Counted from the stretch's first letter, positions 10,746 to 20,192 are shown. The stretch: 64,000 nt of DNA from Gymnopus androsaceus JB14 (GCA_009733575.1 ML769385.1:857188-921187); one strand, 5' to 3'. The notes: generated from the sequence alone by a model not told the origin. Numbers and translations are program-made.

Positions 10746-11244
10746 ACTCCAGTTACCATCTTGACGTGATACTATACTTTGGCTACTACGACTTCTGCTA
10801 TTGCTATTCTGCTACCATGGACTCGACATCTCTTTTCCCTGCCTTTCGCCTCTTATCTGGCTATCATTATCCTTTACTGCAGTTGCTTTTTTGTCACTCT
10901 CAAATGGACTTACTGTATGTTGTATAATATTGCATCATTGTTTGTACAATGAATTTCATTAATTGTACTGTTATATTGAATCAATATCAAAGAATAAGCT
11001 ACAAGTACATAGACATAACTGACCATGGCACATTGCCATGCAAGGGCTTTGAACCTTGTACTTCCTTGTACCTCCTTGTCGTGCCTTGTAAGGTTTCAAA
11101 ACCTTGCAAGCTCTACAAGGAAACTTCGGCAAACAAGGGCTTACATGGACCCTTGATCTTGCAAGCCATACAAGGTGGCTAGGTCCATGTAAGCCCTTGT
11201 ATTACCCTATACTTCATTGTGATGGGCCTGCACTTTTGCTGATG
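10746..11244. repeat. 3' flank of the DUF6698-like gene and a CCTTGTA-rich repeat
   Basis: No gene seen. From about 11030 to 11215, CCTTGTA and CTTGCAAG/TACAAGG motifs recur in both orientations around TGTAAGCCCTTGTA. The stretch ends in CTTTTGCTGATG at 11244, which resembles the right end of the CATCAGCAAAA-ended elements, and abuts a dCTP deaminase fragment. A matching left end was not found. Duplicated almost exactly at 16920-17417. Confidence 0.45.
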
Positions 11245-11292
11245 CTTGTAGCCTGAATCCATTAAGTACCCTGGCACTCAAAAGCACTCCTG
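11245..11292 (-). pseudogene. dCTP deaminase gene fragment (left flank of element A, copy 2)
   Basis: Forward text CTTGTAGCCTGAATCCATTA and the following bases match 21050-21090 of the dCTP deaminase gene (region coding SGALLSAGVMDSGYKG on the minus strand). It stops exactly where element A starts (CATCAGCAAAGCC). With 13737-13819 it forms one gene fragment interrupted by element A. Confidence 0.75.
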
Positions 11293-11596
11293 CATCAGCA
11301 AAGCCTGGGTGAATGCTACAGCACCCACAGCAACCTACAGCAATCCACAGCACCACTGTGGGTTGAGTGTTGCTCAACCATTCTGCCATTTGTTATTCTC
11401 ATTGTAGCGCCGTGTGCAGTAGCAGGTCCCCGACTCCCTGGCGCTTACTAAGCAAATAAATTCATGCCAACAATGTGAGCAGTCTAAGTTCAAGTGCCAG
11501 CAGAGAGATAACCAGTCAAAGCTAACAACATTAAACGAGAACAGGTACTGAGTGTCCTAATGAAGGAAATGGCCCAAACTTGAATTCATCAACAGA

Positions 11597-12067
11597 TTAA
11601 TGAGATGGTGGACAATAGCTTTCAAATGCATCTCTTTTTCCAGCTTCTCTCCAGACATGCAAAAACCTGTCCTGCTCCAGTTGCAATCTCTGGAAGTGCC
11701 AGAAATGGCCCTCAAAGGAAATACCCCTACATAAATACAAGCTCCTTGTGCTTGCAGACAGGAACAGCTTGAAACTCCCAAGGATGATGATGCTAACCCC
11801 ATTGTGAGCAAGCATGTCCCAAAAACTCAATAAGGATGAGATGTTGAACAAGGTGGCATCATCAACAATAAGGTACTTGAAGGTGCAGCTGTCAACAAAT
11901 CCGCCAGCACACAAGATCTGTGTTACAGTGACACTGGGAGAAGTCGCAAATACAAGATCTTTGCAGTGATACCATTTGTACAATTTGTACATAGCCTGCA
12001 TGAGGATTGTCTTCCCTGTCCCAGACAAACCAGACACCAGTATGTGCAGTGGATCAAGACTGTGCAT
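11597..12067 (-). pseudogene. P-loop ATPase (PIF1-like helicase start?) of element A, copy 2, frameshifted
   Basis: Starts MHSLDPLHILVSGLSGTGKT with a Walker A motif SGLSGTGKT. Then follow FATSPSVTVTQILC, a Walker B-like KYLIVDDA and GVSIIILGSFKLFL. The spacing is like the first domain of PIF1-type helicases, in which a VGDFxQLPP motif follows; here that motif is degenerate. One extra T at about 11612 (GCTTTCAAATG, against GCTTCAAATG in copy 3) shifts the frame and changes the C-terminus. Full PIF1 helicases are several times longer, so this is a fragment. The substrate is unknown. Confidence 0.55.
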
Positions 12068-12873
12068 TGCATCTCCACAATGTTCAGAATCTTTTTAGTA
12101 TCACTTGATATCTGATAATGGGTAAGTTGAGAGCAAACATTACTTTCTGACTCAACTCTGGGATGTTGACATGTATTCTTGAAAGAGATTGACTTAGATT
12201 AGGCTTAAGTATGTCTTTTACTGTGCAACCAATTGGTATATCCTTCAATGGGGTTCAGAAATCAGATAATGAACAAGAAAGTCATTGAGAGATTGCACTG
12301 GATAGTCAATAATGGATATCAGGTCAATACCAGTGGCCTCTCATCAGAAGTGGTAAACGACGAGAGGCCACGGCTTGAAACAGCGGTTGAACTGCAATGC
12401 GGATGACAGAAAATGTATGACTGTCCAGTCCGCTGACCTGTCAAGATCAGCCATAAATAGGTGAACAGTCAGAGGAAATGATGGATTCTGCTATAAAGAT
12501 ACAACTTACAAGATAAGAATACTGATTAACTAAATGGGGCCTTTTTGACTGTGGGAAGCTCAATTGCAGCAGACAAGGCCCTTTCTCTGCACTTCGTTTG
12601 AGAGTTGGGGAACTGATGGATATGGCCTGATGTGGCGATGGGGATCTGGGATGTTATTTAATCAGTGCGCGTGCAATGCAGTTTCAATGTTCAACTTTTT
12701 CTCCCCCCCACTGAGCTCAACTTGACTTGGACTGTAAGTTCTCCTCTTTTGAGGTCCTCAATATATGTTTGATCATTTCTTTGAGCTTCATTCACACTAA
12801 AGTAGACATTAAGGTAGCAGTTAGTACTTAGTCTTACATAGAGTACTGTAGACCCAGTAGTTGCAAACTAGTA

Positions 12874-13474
12874 CAGTGCCATCAAGCACTTCGCATCACC
12901 TCAATAACCGTAAAAAGTGTCATTTCTCACAAAGTTTTCTTGGCCTGCAAAACTTGGCCATTTTTCCCGGAAATAGGTGCAATTGTCTCCATTTGAGTAG
13001 AGGATCCCAGCTTGTGCTTTGCTAAGCCTGGGCTTGAGTTTTGATTTTTGATCAGCCATCTGAAAATGAACATGCTGAGTCATACCCTAATTAGGAAGGT
13101 GCCTGCCTTATATAGTAATGTAAGTGCCTGTAAGCGCTCAAGTCTCAGCCTCCTTGACTTTGTTTTTACAGTTTTAACACCCATGGGTGCTCTCTACTGT
13201 TAAGAACTATCAGTTTAAACATGGAGATATGCATATCAGGTAGAAAGTCTTTAAGGGCTGCCAAAAGGCCTGCATAGTAGGGTAAAAAGTTTGAAATTTT
13301 TGGTGTCTCAAAAATGAACACCATGGGAACTTTCTTCCAAATGCGGAAGGAATTTTGTTCTCTTCGTCCAATGCATTCTTTTGGTGGGTTTCCTTACAAA
13401 ACTATTTTTACTTTTATTTTATCTATTTTAGTTGGCTCAAAACTGACCTGTTGGAGAAGTGCCTGATGGCACTG
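12874..13474. mobile_element. 601-bp Tc1/mariner-like MITE with TA target duplication
   Basis: Ends are CAGTGCCATCAAGCACTTC (12874) and GAAGTGCCTGATGGCACTG (13474): 19-bp inverted repeats with one mismatch. TA flanks both sides (12872-12873 and 13475-13476). The empty site is visible in copy 1 at 6921-6940 (AACTAGTACTAGT). CAGTG ends with a TA duplication are typical of Tc1/mariner. A 60-codon minus ORF at 12901-13083 (MADQKSKLKPRLSKAQAGIL in its middle) is not enough for a transposase, so the element is non-autonomous. Confidence 0.9.
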
Positions 13475-13736
13475 TACTAGTATTTTTTGCAATTGACAAT
13501 GATTTTATGACCATAATTTTGCTCCGATTTCACTCTTGCAAACCCGGGCCAAGGAAAGAATTCAAAAAAGTAATACATTTGGTATTGAATAGAACCCTGA
13601 TGCTGATTTTGGATGGTGTACCTGTGAGATCCACAGCAATCCACAGCAGTCCACAGTTCTGGACAGAGGGGTACCTTGCTGTGGGTGCTGGACAGAGCTG
13701 GACAGTTCTGTGGTGAACATCCAGGTTTTGCTGATG

Positions 13737-13819
13737 TGAACGGAATAGGGAGCTTTGCACAAATATTTGGCCCATAAGATCCAGCGGACTCCAGAGTATC
13801 ACAGACCTCATTAAACTCC
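13737..13819 (-). pseudogene. dCTP deaminase gene fragment (right flank of element A, copy 2)
   Basis: Minus strand reads SPLDLMGQIFVQSSLFRS, the continuation of the fragment at 11245-11292 across element A. It ends at CTCC (13819), where element B begins shortly after, as in copy 1. Confidence 0.72.
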
Positions 13820-13832
13820 TAACCCCTCCCCA

Positions 13833-15106
13833 ATCAGCAAAACCTGTACCATCAAAATACATTCACACTGCCAATAATTAAGCTTCGGTCTGGTTATTTC
13901 AATATATAAGTGAAATATATTTTTTCAGAGGAATACAGAAAATAAATATCTCATACAACCACAGAAGGAAATAGTTTCAGACCATCTGAAGTTCATACTT
14001 TCTGCAAATTTTCAAAATAATATCTTTTGGACAGCGCATTAAGTAATTCATTTCAGCTGACTCAAAAGTATAGACTACCAAAGCCGGCCGAAGTATTCTA
14101 TTTTAGGTCAGCTGAAATGGTTGTTATTACCATTTCAGCAGTCCTGAAAACAATTACTTTGGTGATTTATATTTTCAGTCCTGCTGAAGCTGATTGCTTC
14201 AGAACCTGTTCGAAGAATGACATTTCGGCCTTTTGCGGATGGTTCAAACTTCAGTTGGCCAACCAGGTTTCATCTGGAACTGGCTTTTTGCCGTATAGTA
14301 AAGGTCTCACTACATAGTACCGCCTAGTGCTGTAGTACTGCATAGTAAAGTAAGATGATTATCAGACCCTTGGTGGCAGAATCGCATGTCGAGTCTGAAC
14401 ATAAGTTTGACATCTGCAGGCTTGTGCCACGGTTATTTCGGATTTCAAATTCAACATTGAACGTTTCATCTCTTCGCCGCTCATTCTGTCCCCTTCCTGT
14501 CTTAAAAAATTAAAAGTTCTAAGTCCTTTTTGCGAAGCATATATAAGTAACACAAGGTCTTCTCCTGTGCTCCCGCAACTTTCATACTACAACACACTTC
14601 CCTCCAATCCTTCTCTAACTCACCCACTTGTAAGTTAAGTCATTGTATACTCTCCTCCCTTCCATACTCAAGCTATTCTCTCTAGGCTGTCGCGTGAGCA
14701 CCAAGATACTTCCCCAATAAAGTTCCGCCAAGCCCCTCACTGTACTACTTCAATTTCTAAGTTGTGTAATGTAAAAGTTGTAGAATACTTTGTAGTAGTC
14801 AAATATAACTATTTTCATCCTTTTACATCGTGCCAATCTTCAAGTTAAGGAGGGAAAAAAGTAAAAGACTCTTAAGGACCAACAATGGCAATTCTCCAAT
14901 GATAGCAATCAAATATGATTCCAACAATCAAATATGATTCCAACAATCAAACAATTCGGATTTATGGCTGAAAATGGTAAGGTGTTGAGTTCCGTAATTT
15001 ACTATGTAGTACTAGGTAGTAGGGGGGTTAACTACGCGAACTACAGCACTAAGCGGCACTATACAGGACTACATAGTGTTTGAGCGAGTTCCAGATGTTT
15101 GCTGAT
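13833..15106. mobile_element. Element B, copy 2, split by an 827-bp element
   Basis: Same ends as copy 1 (ATCAGCAAAACCTG ... TGCTGAT). It lacks the 362-bp MITE, which gives the empty site for that MITE, but carries another insertion at 14271-15097 eight bases before its right end. A 32-bp internal deletion relative to copy 1 lies near 13890. Confidence 0.6.
14271..15097. mobile_element. 827-bp TIR element (CATCTGGAACT ends), TT target duplication, copy 1
   Basis: Begins CATCTGGAACTGGCTTTTTG and ends GAGCGAGTTCCAGATG. Inverted similarity continues into ACTACATAGT, AGTGCTGTAG and related motifs. Copy 1 of element B gives the empty site CCAGGTTTTGCTGATG (8113); the filled site has TTT on both sides, so 2 bp (TT) were duplicated. 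The interior includes a CT-rich tract and minus-strand ORF 14362-14553 without known motifs. Non-autonomous. The second copy at 26712-27538 is the same length and in the same host sequence, so it arose by segmental duplication. Confidence 0.78.
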
Positions 15107-15158
15107 GATGGAAACCGGGTTGCTATGAAAACCGAGATAAATTGCAGCTTGTCAATTG

Positions 15159-15787
15159 TAGGGCTCTTCACCGTATCCGTAGCCTACGGTATACGGCCGT
15201 AAAATACGGTGACCGTTCCGTACCGTCTCAGATTCTTGGTCATGGGACCGTACCGTATCTGGTACGGTAATTCCCGTATTTTACCGTACCGTATACGGGA
15301 ATACGGCCGTACTACGGAGGCTACAGGGAAGGTTTCGATAAAACTGTTGCATTAAAATGATCATTGAGCTACATACACTATATTTCAATCTTTAACATAG
15401 TATAGTGTTTCAGTTACTTCTGCCTCGATTTTGTGCTTCCAAATCTTCAGGTTTTGGTGAGGATTGACCCAGTCACACAGTGTGAAAGATGTGTTACCCA
15501 TGTCTGTGTAGCGTTCTTAAGGGTGATTATCCTGACTTCATACAAAAATATTTACTGGACTCTCAGAGTAGCAATTGTACCTCTTACAGGTGCATTATAT
15601 GGATAGAAACAATGGTACTTGAATGATTATGTTTGAAACTTCATACCGTATCCGTATACGGCCGTATTTTTGCCGTACCGTACCGTAGAGCAAAAAATCA
15701 AACCGTATTCGGCCGTACCGTAGCTGCTCCGTACCGTATCACGGGAATTTTCACCGTACCGTATACGGTACGTACGTGAAAGCCCTA
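15159..15787. mobile_element. hAT-type non-autonomous element, copy 1, with a recombinant right flank
   Basis: Begins TAGGGCTCTTCACCGTATCC after GTCAATTG (15151-15158), as in the complete copy at 27600. It is packed with CCGTA/TACGG palindromes near both ends. The left flank agrees with the complete copy, but the right flank is not the 8-bp duplication: it runs into a DUF6698-like gene (AAGTCTCCTCAAAAATGC). Almost all differences from the other copy lie in the last 180 bp. Confidence 0.8.
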
Positions 15788-16831
15788 AGTCTCCTCAAAA
15801 ATGCTATGACTGAGAAGGGTCAAGATCAGTATATTGATGCACTAGACAAGGTACGTGGTCATTACAACCTTTTATTGCAAACCTAACTTTATGCAAGACA
15901 GGTCTCGAAAGGAGTCTTCTCTGCTCGCAAACACCATACAGCTGTTGTCCGTGACAACATTCTTGATTGGATTTGGTTCAAACAATCCGATAGGGAGAGG
16001 TGTAAGCTCAGGAAAAGTACCACAAAATCCGATTGTGGTATTCACCATCCTGCAACGCAACGACACATTATTCCGCAGAAGTTTGTAGCGCGTCTACAGG
16101 AGCCCAAGTATGTGTATCGCACATCATTTATTTGATACTCAATTGTCTGTAGATTTATTGAGAAACTCAAAAGTGGTTGTATTCCAATTCTCACTACTGA
16201 TTTCCCTGCATTCCTCTACATCAAGACTCCCATTGATGAGAACAACCCTGAAGCTGGATTATTCAAGGGGTACCTGTTGATACGCATAAGTATGTCTTGA
16301 GCTTGATCTTTCAATTGTTTCTAGTATATTTTTCAGGGTCTTTTTTTGCAATCTTCTTTGGCAAATCATCTGCACTTACAGGCCAATATCAGAAGAGCTC
16401 AATCACTCATTGAAACGGCATGAAGTGTGTCACTGGTCGTCATATTGCCTATGCGGCGGTCCAGGTTAGTCTCTTGTTCAACACTTTTATTGCTCTCGCA
16501 TCATTAATGATGTTTATACATAAACAAACTTTTTCAGGCTCGTTTTGCCCTCTCTGACAAGGACAACTGGGAAGGACGACCGATGATCATTTTGCTTACT
16601 CGGACTTCTACAATGAAATCATAAATATGTTTGAAGATGACCCAAACAATGAGAAGATTATTGAGACACTAAACTTTTGGAACCAGTACGCTATCATTTT
16701 ATCATTTGGAATATCTAACTCACATCCTCAGGCTAGTGTTCGGAGACACCAACAGTCTTGGAGGACCATCCAACTCTGACTCTCATCTTCCTATCGATGC
16801 TGATTCTGATGCTGGTCTTGATACTGAGTGA
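15788..16831 (+). pseudogene. DUF6698-like gene, copy B, 5'-truncated
   Basis: Exons read, with small GT-AG introns: LLKNAMTEKGQDQYIDALDK, VSKGVFSARKHHTAVVRDN, FIEKLKSGCIPILTTDFPAF, TPIDENNPEAGLFKGYLLIR, FFAIFFGKSSALTGQYQKSS, GMKCVTGRHIAYAAVQ, ARFALSDKDNWEGR, HFAYSDFYNEIINMFEDDPN, and finally LVFGDTNSLGGPSNSD with an acidic end and TGA at 16829-16831. This exon order matches the multicopy DUF6698 family (function unknown). There is one in-frame TGA before GMKCV, and a frameshift or extra base near 16583. The beginning is replaced by the hAT element. Confidence 0.65.
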
Positions 16832-17417
16832 CTGTTTCAGCTCTTCAAGTTGCACGTCAAGCCTGTTGAGAGGAGCATTTTGCCAAGGAAGCTGCAAAAG
16901 CCAAGGCTAAGGCTACTACTCCAGTTACCATCTTGACGTGATACTATACTTTGGCTACTACGACTTCTGCTATTGCTATTCTGCTACCATGGACTCGACA
17001 TCTCTTTTCCCTGCCTTTCGCCTCTTATCTGGCTATCATTATCCTTTACTGCAGTTGCTTTTTTGTCACTCTCAAATGGACTTACTGTATGTTGTATAAT
17101 ATTGCATCATTGTTTGTACAATGAATTTCATTAATTGTACTGTTATATTGAATCAATATCAAAGAATAAGCTACAAGTACATAGACATAACTGACCATGG
17201 CACATTGCCATGCAAGGGCTTTGAACCTTGTACTTCCTTGTACCTCCTTGTCGTGCCTTGTAAGGTTTCAAAACCTTGCAAGCTCTACAAGGAAACTTCG
17301 GCAAACAAGGGCTTACATGGACCCTTTGATCTTGCAAGCCATACAAGGTGGCTAGGTCCATGTAAGCCCTTGTATTACCCTATACTTCATTGTGATGGGC
17401 CTGCACTTTTGCTGATG
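16832..17417. repeat. 3' flank of DUF6698-like copy B with CCTTGTA repeats
   Basis: Near-exact duplicate of 10746-11244. No gene recognised; the short ORF at 17121-17429 merely crosses the CCTTGTA repeats. Confidence 0.45.
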
Positions 17418-17465
17418 CTTGTAGCCTGAATCCATTAAGTACCCTGGCACTCAAAAGCACTCCTG
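17418..17465 (-). pseudogene. dCTP deaminase gene fragment (left flank of element A, copy 3)
   Basis: Same 48-bp fragment as 11245-11292, ending where element A begins. Confidence 0.7.
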
Positions 17466-18268
17466 CATCAGCAAAGCCTGGGTGAATGCTACAGCACCCA
17501 CAGCAACCTACAGCAATCCACAGCACCACTGTGGGTTGAGTGTTGCTCAACCATTCTGCCATTTGTTATTCTCATTGTAGCGCCGTGTGCAGTAGCAGGT
17601 CCCCGACTCCCTGGCGCTTACTAAGCAAATAAATTCATGCCAACAATGTGAGCAGTCTAAGTTCAAGTGCCAGCAGAGAGATAACCAGTCAAAGCTAACA
17701 ACATTAAACGAGAACAGGTACTGAGTGTCCTAATGAAGGAAATGGCCCAAACTTGAATTCATCAACAGATTAATGAGATGGTGGACAATAGCTTCAAATG
17801 CATCTCTTTTTCCAGCTTCTCTCCAGACATGCAAAAACCTGTCCTGCTCCAGTTGCAATCTCTGGAAGTGCCAGAAATGGCCCTCAAAGGAAATACCCCT
17901 ACATAAATACAAGCTCCTTGTGCTTGCAGACAGGAACAGCTTGAAACTCCCAAGGATGATGATGCTAACCCCATTGTGAGCAAGCATGTCCCAAAAACTC
18001 AATAAGGATGAGATGTTGAACAAGGTGGCATCATCAACAATAAGGTACTTGAAGGTGCAGCTGTCAACAAATCCGCCAGCACACAAGATCTGTGTTACAG
18101 TGACACTGGGAGAAGTCGCAAATACAAGATCTTTGCAGTGATACCATTTGTACAATTTGTACATAGCCTGCATGAGGATTGTCTTCCCTGTCCCAGACAA
18201 ACCAGACACCAGTATGTGCAGTGGATCAAGACTGTGCATTGCATCTCCACAATGTTCAGAATCTTTTT
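17466..18268. mobile_element. Element A, copy 3, right-truncated
   Basis: Starts with the left terminal repeat CATCAGCAAAGCCTGGG and matches copy 2 up to AGAATCTTTTTA, where it is cut. The next bases (AAGAGAGAG) lead into the 25-bp repeat at 18285 and the flank of the 7TM gene. It retains the full ATPase ORF. Confidence 0.75.
17730..18239 (-). CDS. P-loop ATPase ORF of element A, copy 3 (169 codons)
   Basis: The best version of the element A protein, one open frame from MHSLDPLHILVSGLSGTGKT. Walker A is SGLSGTGKT at residues 13-21, a Walker B-like KYLIVDDA lies near residue 68, and SIIILGSFKLFLSAS near residue 95. It ends LINLLMNSSLGHFLH. It looks like the ATP-binding first domain of a PIF1-like or other SF1-type helicase without the second domain, so helicase activity is doubtful. 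It lies wholly inside the truncated transposon copy. Could be remnant coding sequence rather than a working gene. Confidence 0.5.
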   Translation of the reverse strand: MHSLDPLHILVSGLSGTGKTILMQAMYKLYKWYHCKDLVFATSPSVTVTQILCAGGFVDSCTFKYLIVDDATLFNISSLLSFWDMLAHNGVSIIILGSFKLFLSASTRSLYLCRGISFEGHFWHFQRLQLEQDRFLHVWREAGKRDAFEAIVHHLINLLMNSSLGHFLH

Positions 18269-18284
18269 AAAGAGAGAGATTGGT

Positions 18285-18309
18285 TTGCAAATACCTTTCC
18301 TGTAAGTAC
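18285..18309. repeat. 25-bp direct repeat, right copy
   Basis: Second copy of the repeat at 10012-10036. The text then continues CCTGTACCTTGGATTCTGG, as in the uninterrupted blocks at 24600 and 30072. Confidence 0.8.
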
Positions 18310-18662
18310 CCTGTACCTTGGATTCTGGAATACATCAAAAAATAATGTGTTGGAATTTGAATTGGCAAGATTAGTTTGTTTGCTCATTTGCTGAAATGTT
18401 GAACAGAAGAAGGTAGTAGTATATAGGTAAGAATGAATTCCTCAATCCAAATATAAAGCAGTGAAGAAAAAAAAGAGAAGCACCATGGGATAATATGAAG
18501 CAAAAGAACATGAGAATTAAGCATGAACAATGAACCTACAATTTAAAAAAGTACACCCAAAAAAACCAACAACAACAAGAACTGCTGATTGTCTTTTTCT
18601 CCACTCCATCTTCATTCCTCCCCTATGGATCAAGATCCACATCCCTGAATGCACTCCTGGGA

Positions 18663-18875
18663 TTAGGCTCCTCCAAACCCTCGACACTTGCAAACAATAC
18701 ATAGTAGGAGTCCCTCCATGAGATGGCATTGGAGGGATGCGGTGCAGATGTTGAATGTTGAGAATGAAGATGAGGGCATTGTTGCTCTGGCACTGGCACT
18801 GAAATGGTCCTCCAAAGCATTGATTTTGTCGTTGAGTTGTGCAACAAGAGACTTGAGAGAGTCAACTTGGTCCAT
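18663..18875 (-). pseudogene. Chimeric ORF: adenylate-kinase N-terminus joined to unrelated sequence, copy 1
   Basis: Starts MDQVDSLKSLVAQLNDKINA. LKSLVAQLNDKI..LE is the N-terminal coiled stretch of the adenylate kinase at 22590-22650 (LKSLVAQLNDKIKALEALNP). After ALED the sequence becomes HFSASARATMPSSSF, with no P-loop. The ORF starts just upstream of, and divergent from, the phosphorylase-like gene. Copy 2 (24977-25189) is the same; copy 3 (31188-31433) retains MDLDYLKSLV. Confidence 0.5.
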
Positions 18876-18933
18876 GATTGAGCGCCTAACACGGGTAGCT
18901 CGTTTACTAACTTACCCTGAATGGAAATACAAA

Positions 18934-20027
18934 ATGCTTGCTCCTCGCGTTCACATCCGAATCTCTCGACGACCCTCCACGTTCTTTACATATTGCAGGG
19001 GACCTCCGTGCGTTGATGCTTTCAGGTTCCCAACTAAACATATCACCAGTGTTGCCACTCCTATCAATGCTCGTACAGCCTCCCAGGGAATAAGTGTAGG
19101 CACGCATACCATGGGAGAATCGCTCCCAAGATATTTAGCAATGAAGATACACCCTCTAGTGGAATCCTCGTCCTGGAAAAACCTCATAGTAGTAGGTCGT
19201 CATGACCGACTTGGGTCGGTCATAGGTCGAGAGAAAACTGACAAGCCGTTCAACTGGATGCGGCCAACCGCAAAACAAGTCGGGGATGATCTATGCATCC
19301 AATGCTTTCCAGGAGAAGATCATGTCGAGCACTATGCTGCTCTTCTCGCTGCACATTTGCGCATTACTCAAGGAGCAGATCGAGCACGCGATGTCTTTTA
19401 TCGTCCTGTCCCAGACGGAGAAACCATCCGTACCCTGAGGGAAGATACGAACCTTCTGAGGGTTCCGCAAGCAGATATCGTTGCTACGGGGCTTGTCCAT
19501 CGACTCGGAGATTTAACCGGAAACGCGAGGTTCGAAGGTGGTAGTGAGGAAGAATTTGGTTGGGTGTTGAAGCAGTTTGGCGACCAGAAGGTTCTTTTCT
19601 TGGGTTGTCGCTTCAGTTTTTGGGGCTCGATATCGGGAGACCTCGTCCGTGTCTTGGCAGCACTGGCGCGCAAGTGCTTTATTTTGGAAAACTCGGGACG
19701 ACACAACCACACCTTCAGCCCAATCGTTGGTTGGCTTCCGGTTCGACCAGTACTATTCTAGGGCGCGAAGTTAAATGGCAGAATGTCCTCGAGCCCAGCC
19801 TGCGAGGTCCTGATGTACCCGTAATATTCGGGAAGCACGAGACTCTGCCGAGTGTTCTATTTGAGACCAAGAACTGGCTCAGTCACTCCACATCCTTTGG
19901 ACACCAGTTTGTAGATCCCGAAGTTGGATGTATGGCCTTGGCTGCAGTGCAATCCGGGATAGAGTTTGGATACATACACGCTATCTCTGACAACGTTGCT
20001 TCCAAATACGACGAGGACTTAATTTCC
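18934..20027 (+). pseudogene. Nucleoside-phosphorylase-like gene, copy 1 (frameshifted and 3'-truncated)
   Basis: The N-terminal part is open from 18934 (MLAPRVHIRISRR...) through FYRPVPDGETIRTL and LGCRFSFWGSISGD. At about 19655-19675 the text GGCAGCACTGGCGCGCAAG is 7 bases shorter than copy 3, which shifts the frame. The remainder (GHQFVDPEVGCMALAAVQSG, FGYIHAISDNVAS) is read in another frame. After KYDED the normal end (LSNERQKG...) is replaced by sequence belonging to a minus-strand CBM13-like gene. Two disabling changes make a functional product unlikely. Confidence 0.7.
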
Positions 20028-20192
20028 GTCCCTAGTCGCAAATGTCAGAATTGTGTATCTGTCCGACATTCTGTTCTCACCATCGTCGGAGAAGTTACCC
20101 CCAACGTCCAATATGCGCCCTGTTGCAACTGATCTTATGATAAAGTAACCAGGAGGAAACCCAGTGGCTTGCGATACAGACATAGCCGTCAT
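20023..20192 (-). pseudogene. 5' fragment of a ricin-B-type (CBM13-like) lectin-domain gene
   Basis: From ATG at 20192 the minus strand reads MTAMSVSQATGFPPGYFIIR then SVATGRILDVGGNFSDD. A GT-AG intron (GTGAGAAC ... GCGACTAG) leads to GTEIK, the usual beginning of a beta-trefoil lectin/CBM13 repeat in fungi. It breaks off inside the phosphorylase-like gene copy. About 55 residues are present, against about 140 or more for a full domain. It is only a fragment; no activity is implied. Confidence 0.6.

Larger units (their letters stand above)
11293..13736. mobile_element. Element A, full copy: 2.4-kb TIR element encoding a P-loop ATPase
   Basis: The left end CATCAGCAAAGCCTGGGTG (11293) and right end CATCCAGGTTTTGCTGATG (13736) are near-perfect inverted repeats. 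Subterminal regions carry CCACAG/CTGTGG repeats on both sides. TG flanks the element (11291-11292 and 13737-13738). Removing the element and one TG restores AGCACTCCTGAACGGAATAG, the uninterrupted text seen at about 21080 (AGCGCACCTGAACGGAATAG). A 2-bp TG duplication is therefore directly supported. It contains a minus-strand P-loop ORF and a later-inserted 601-bp MITE. No transposase is recognised. Terminal repeats and a target duplication argue against a Helitron. Confidence 0.82.

Noticed and set aside
11293..13736. Helitron, because of the PIF1-like ATPase
   Set aside because: Clear terminal inverted repeats and a 2-bp target duplication are not Helitron features, and there is no Rep domain or CTRR end.
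15170..15320. CRISPR-like or satellite array in the CCGTATACGG repeats
   Set aside because: Units are irregular in length and spacing, palindromic, and lie at the ends of a hAT element in a eukaryote.
18688..19761. A single 357-codon plus-strand protein (and its twin at 25002-26069)
   Set aside because: Its first 80 codons are the antisense of the adenylate-kinase-like ORF and its last 35 lie after a frameshift. Only the middle is phosphorylase-like, as copy 3 shows.
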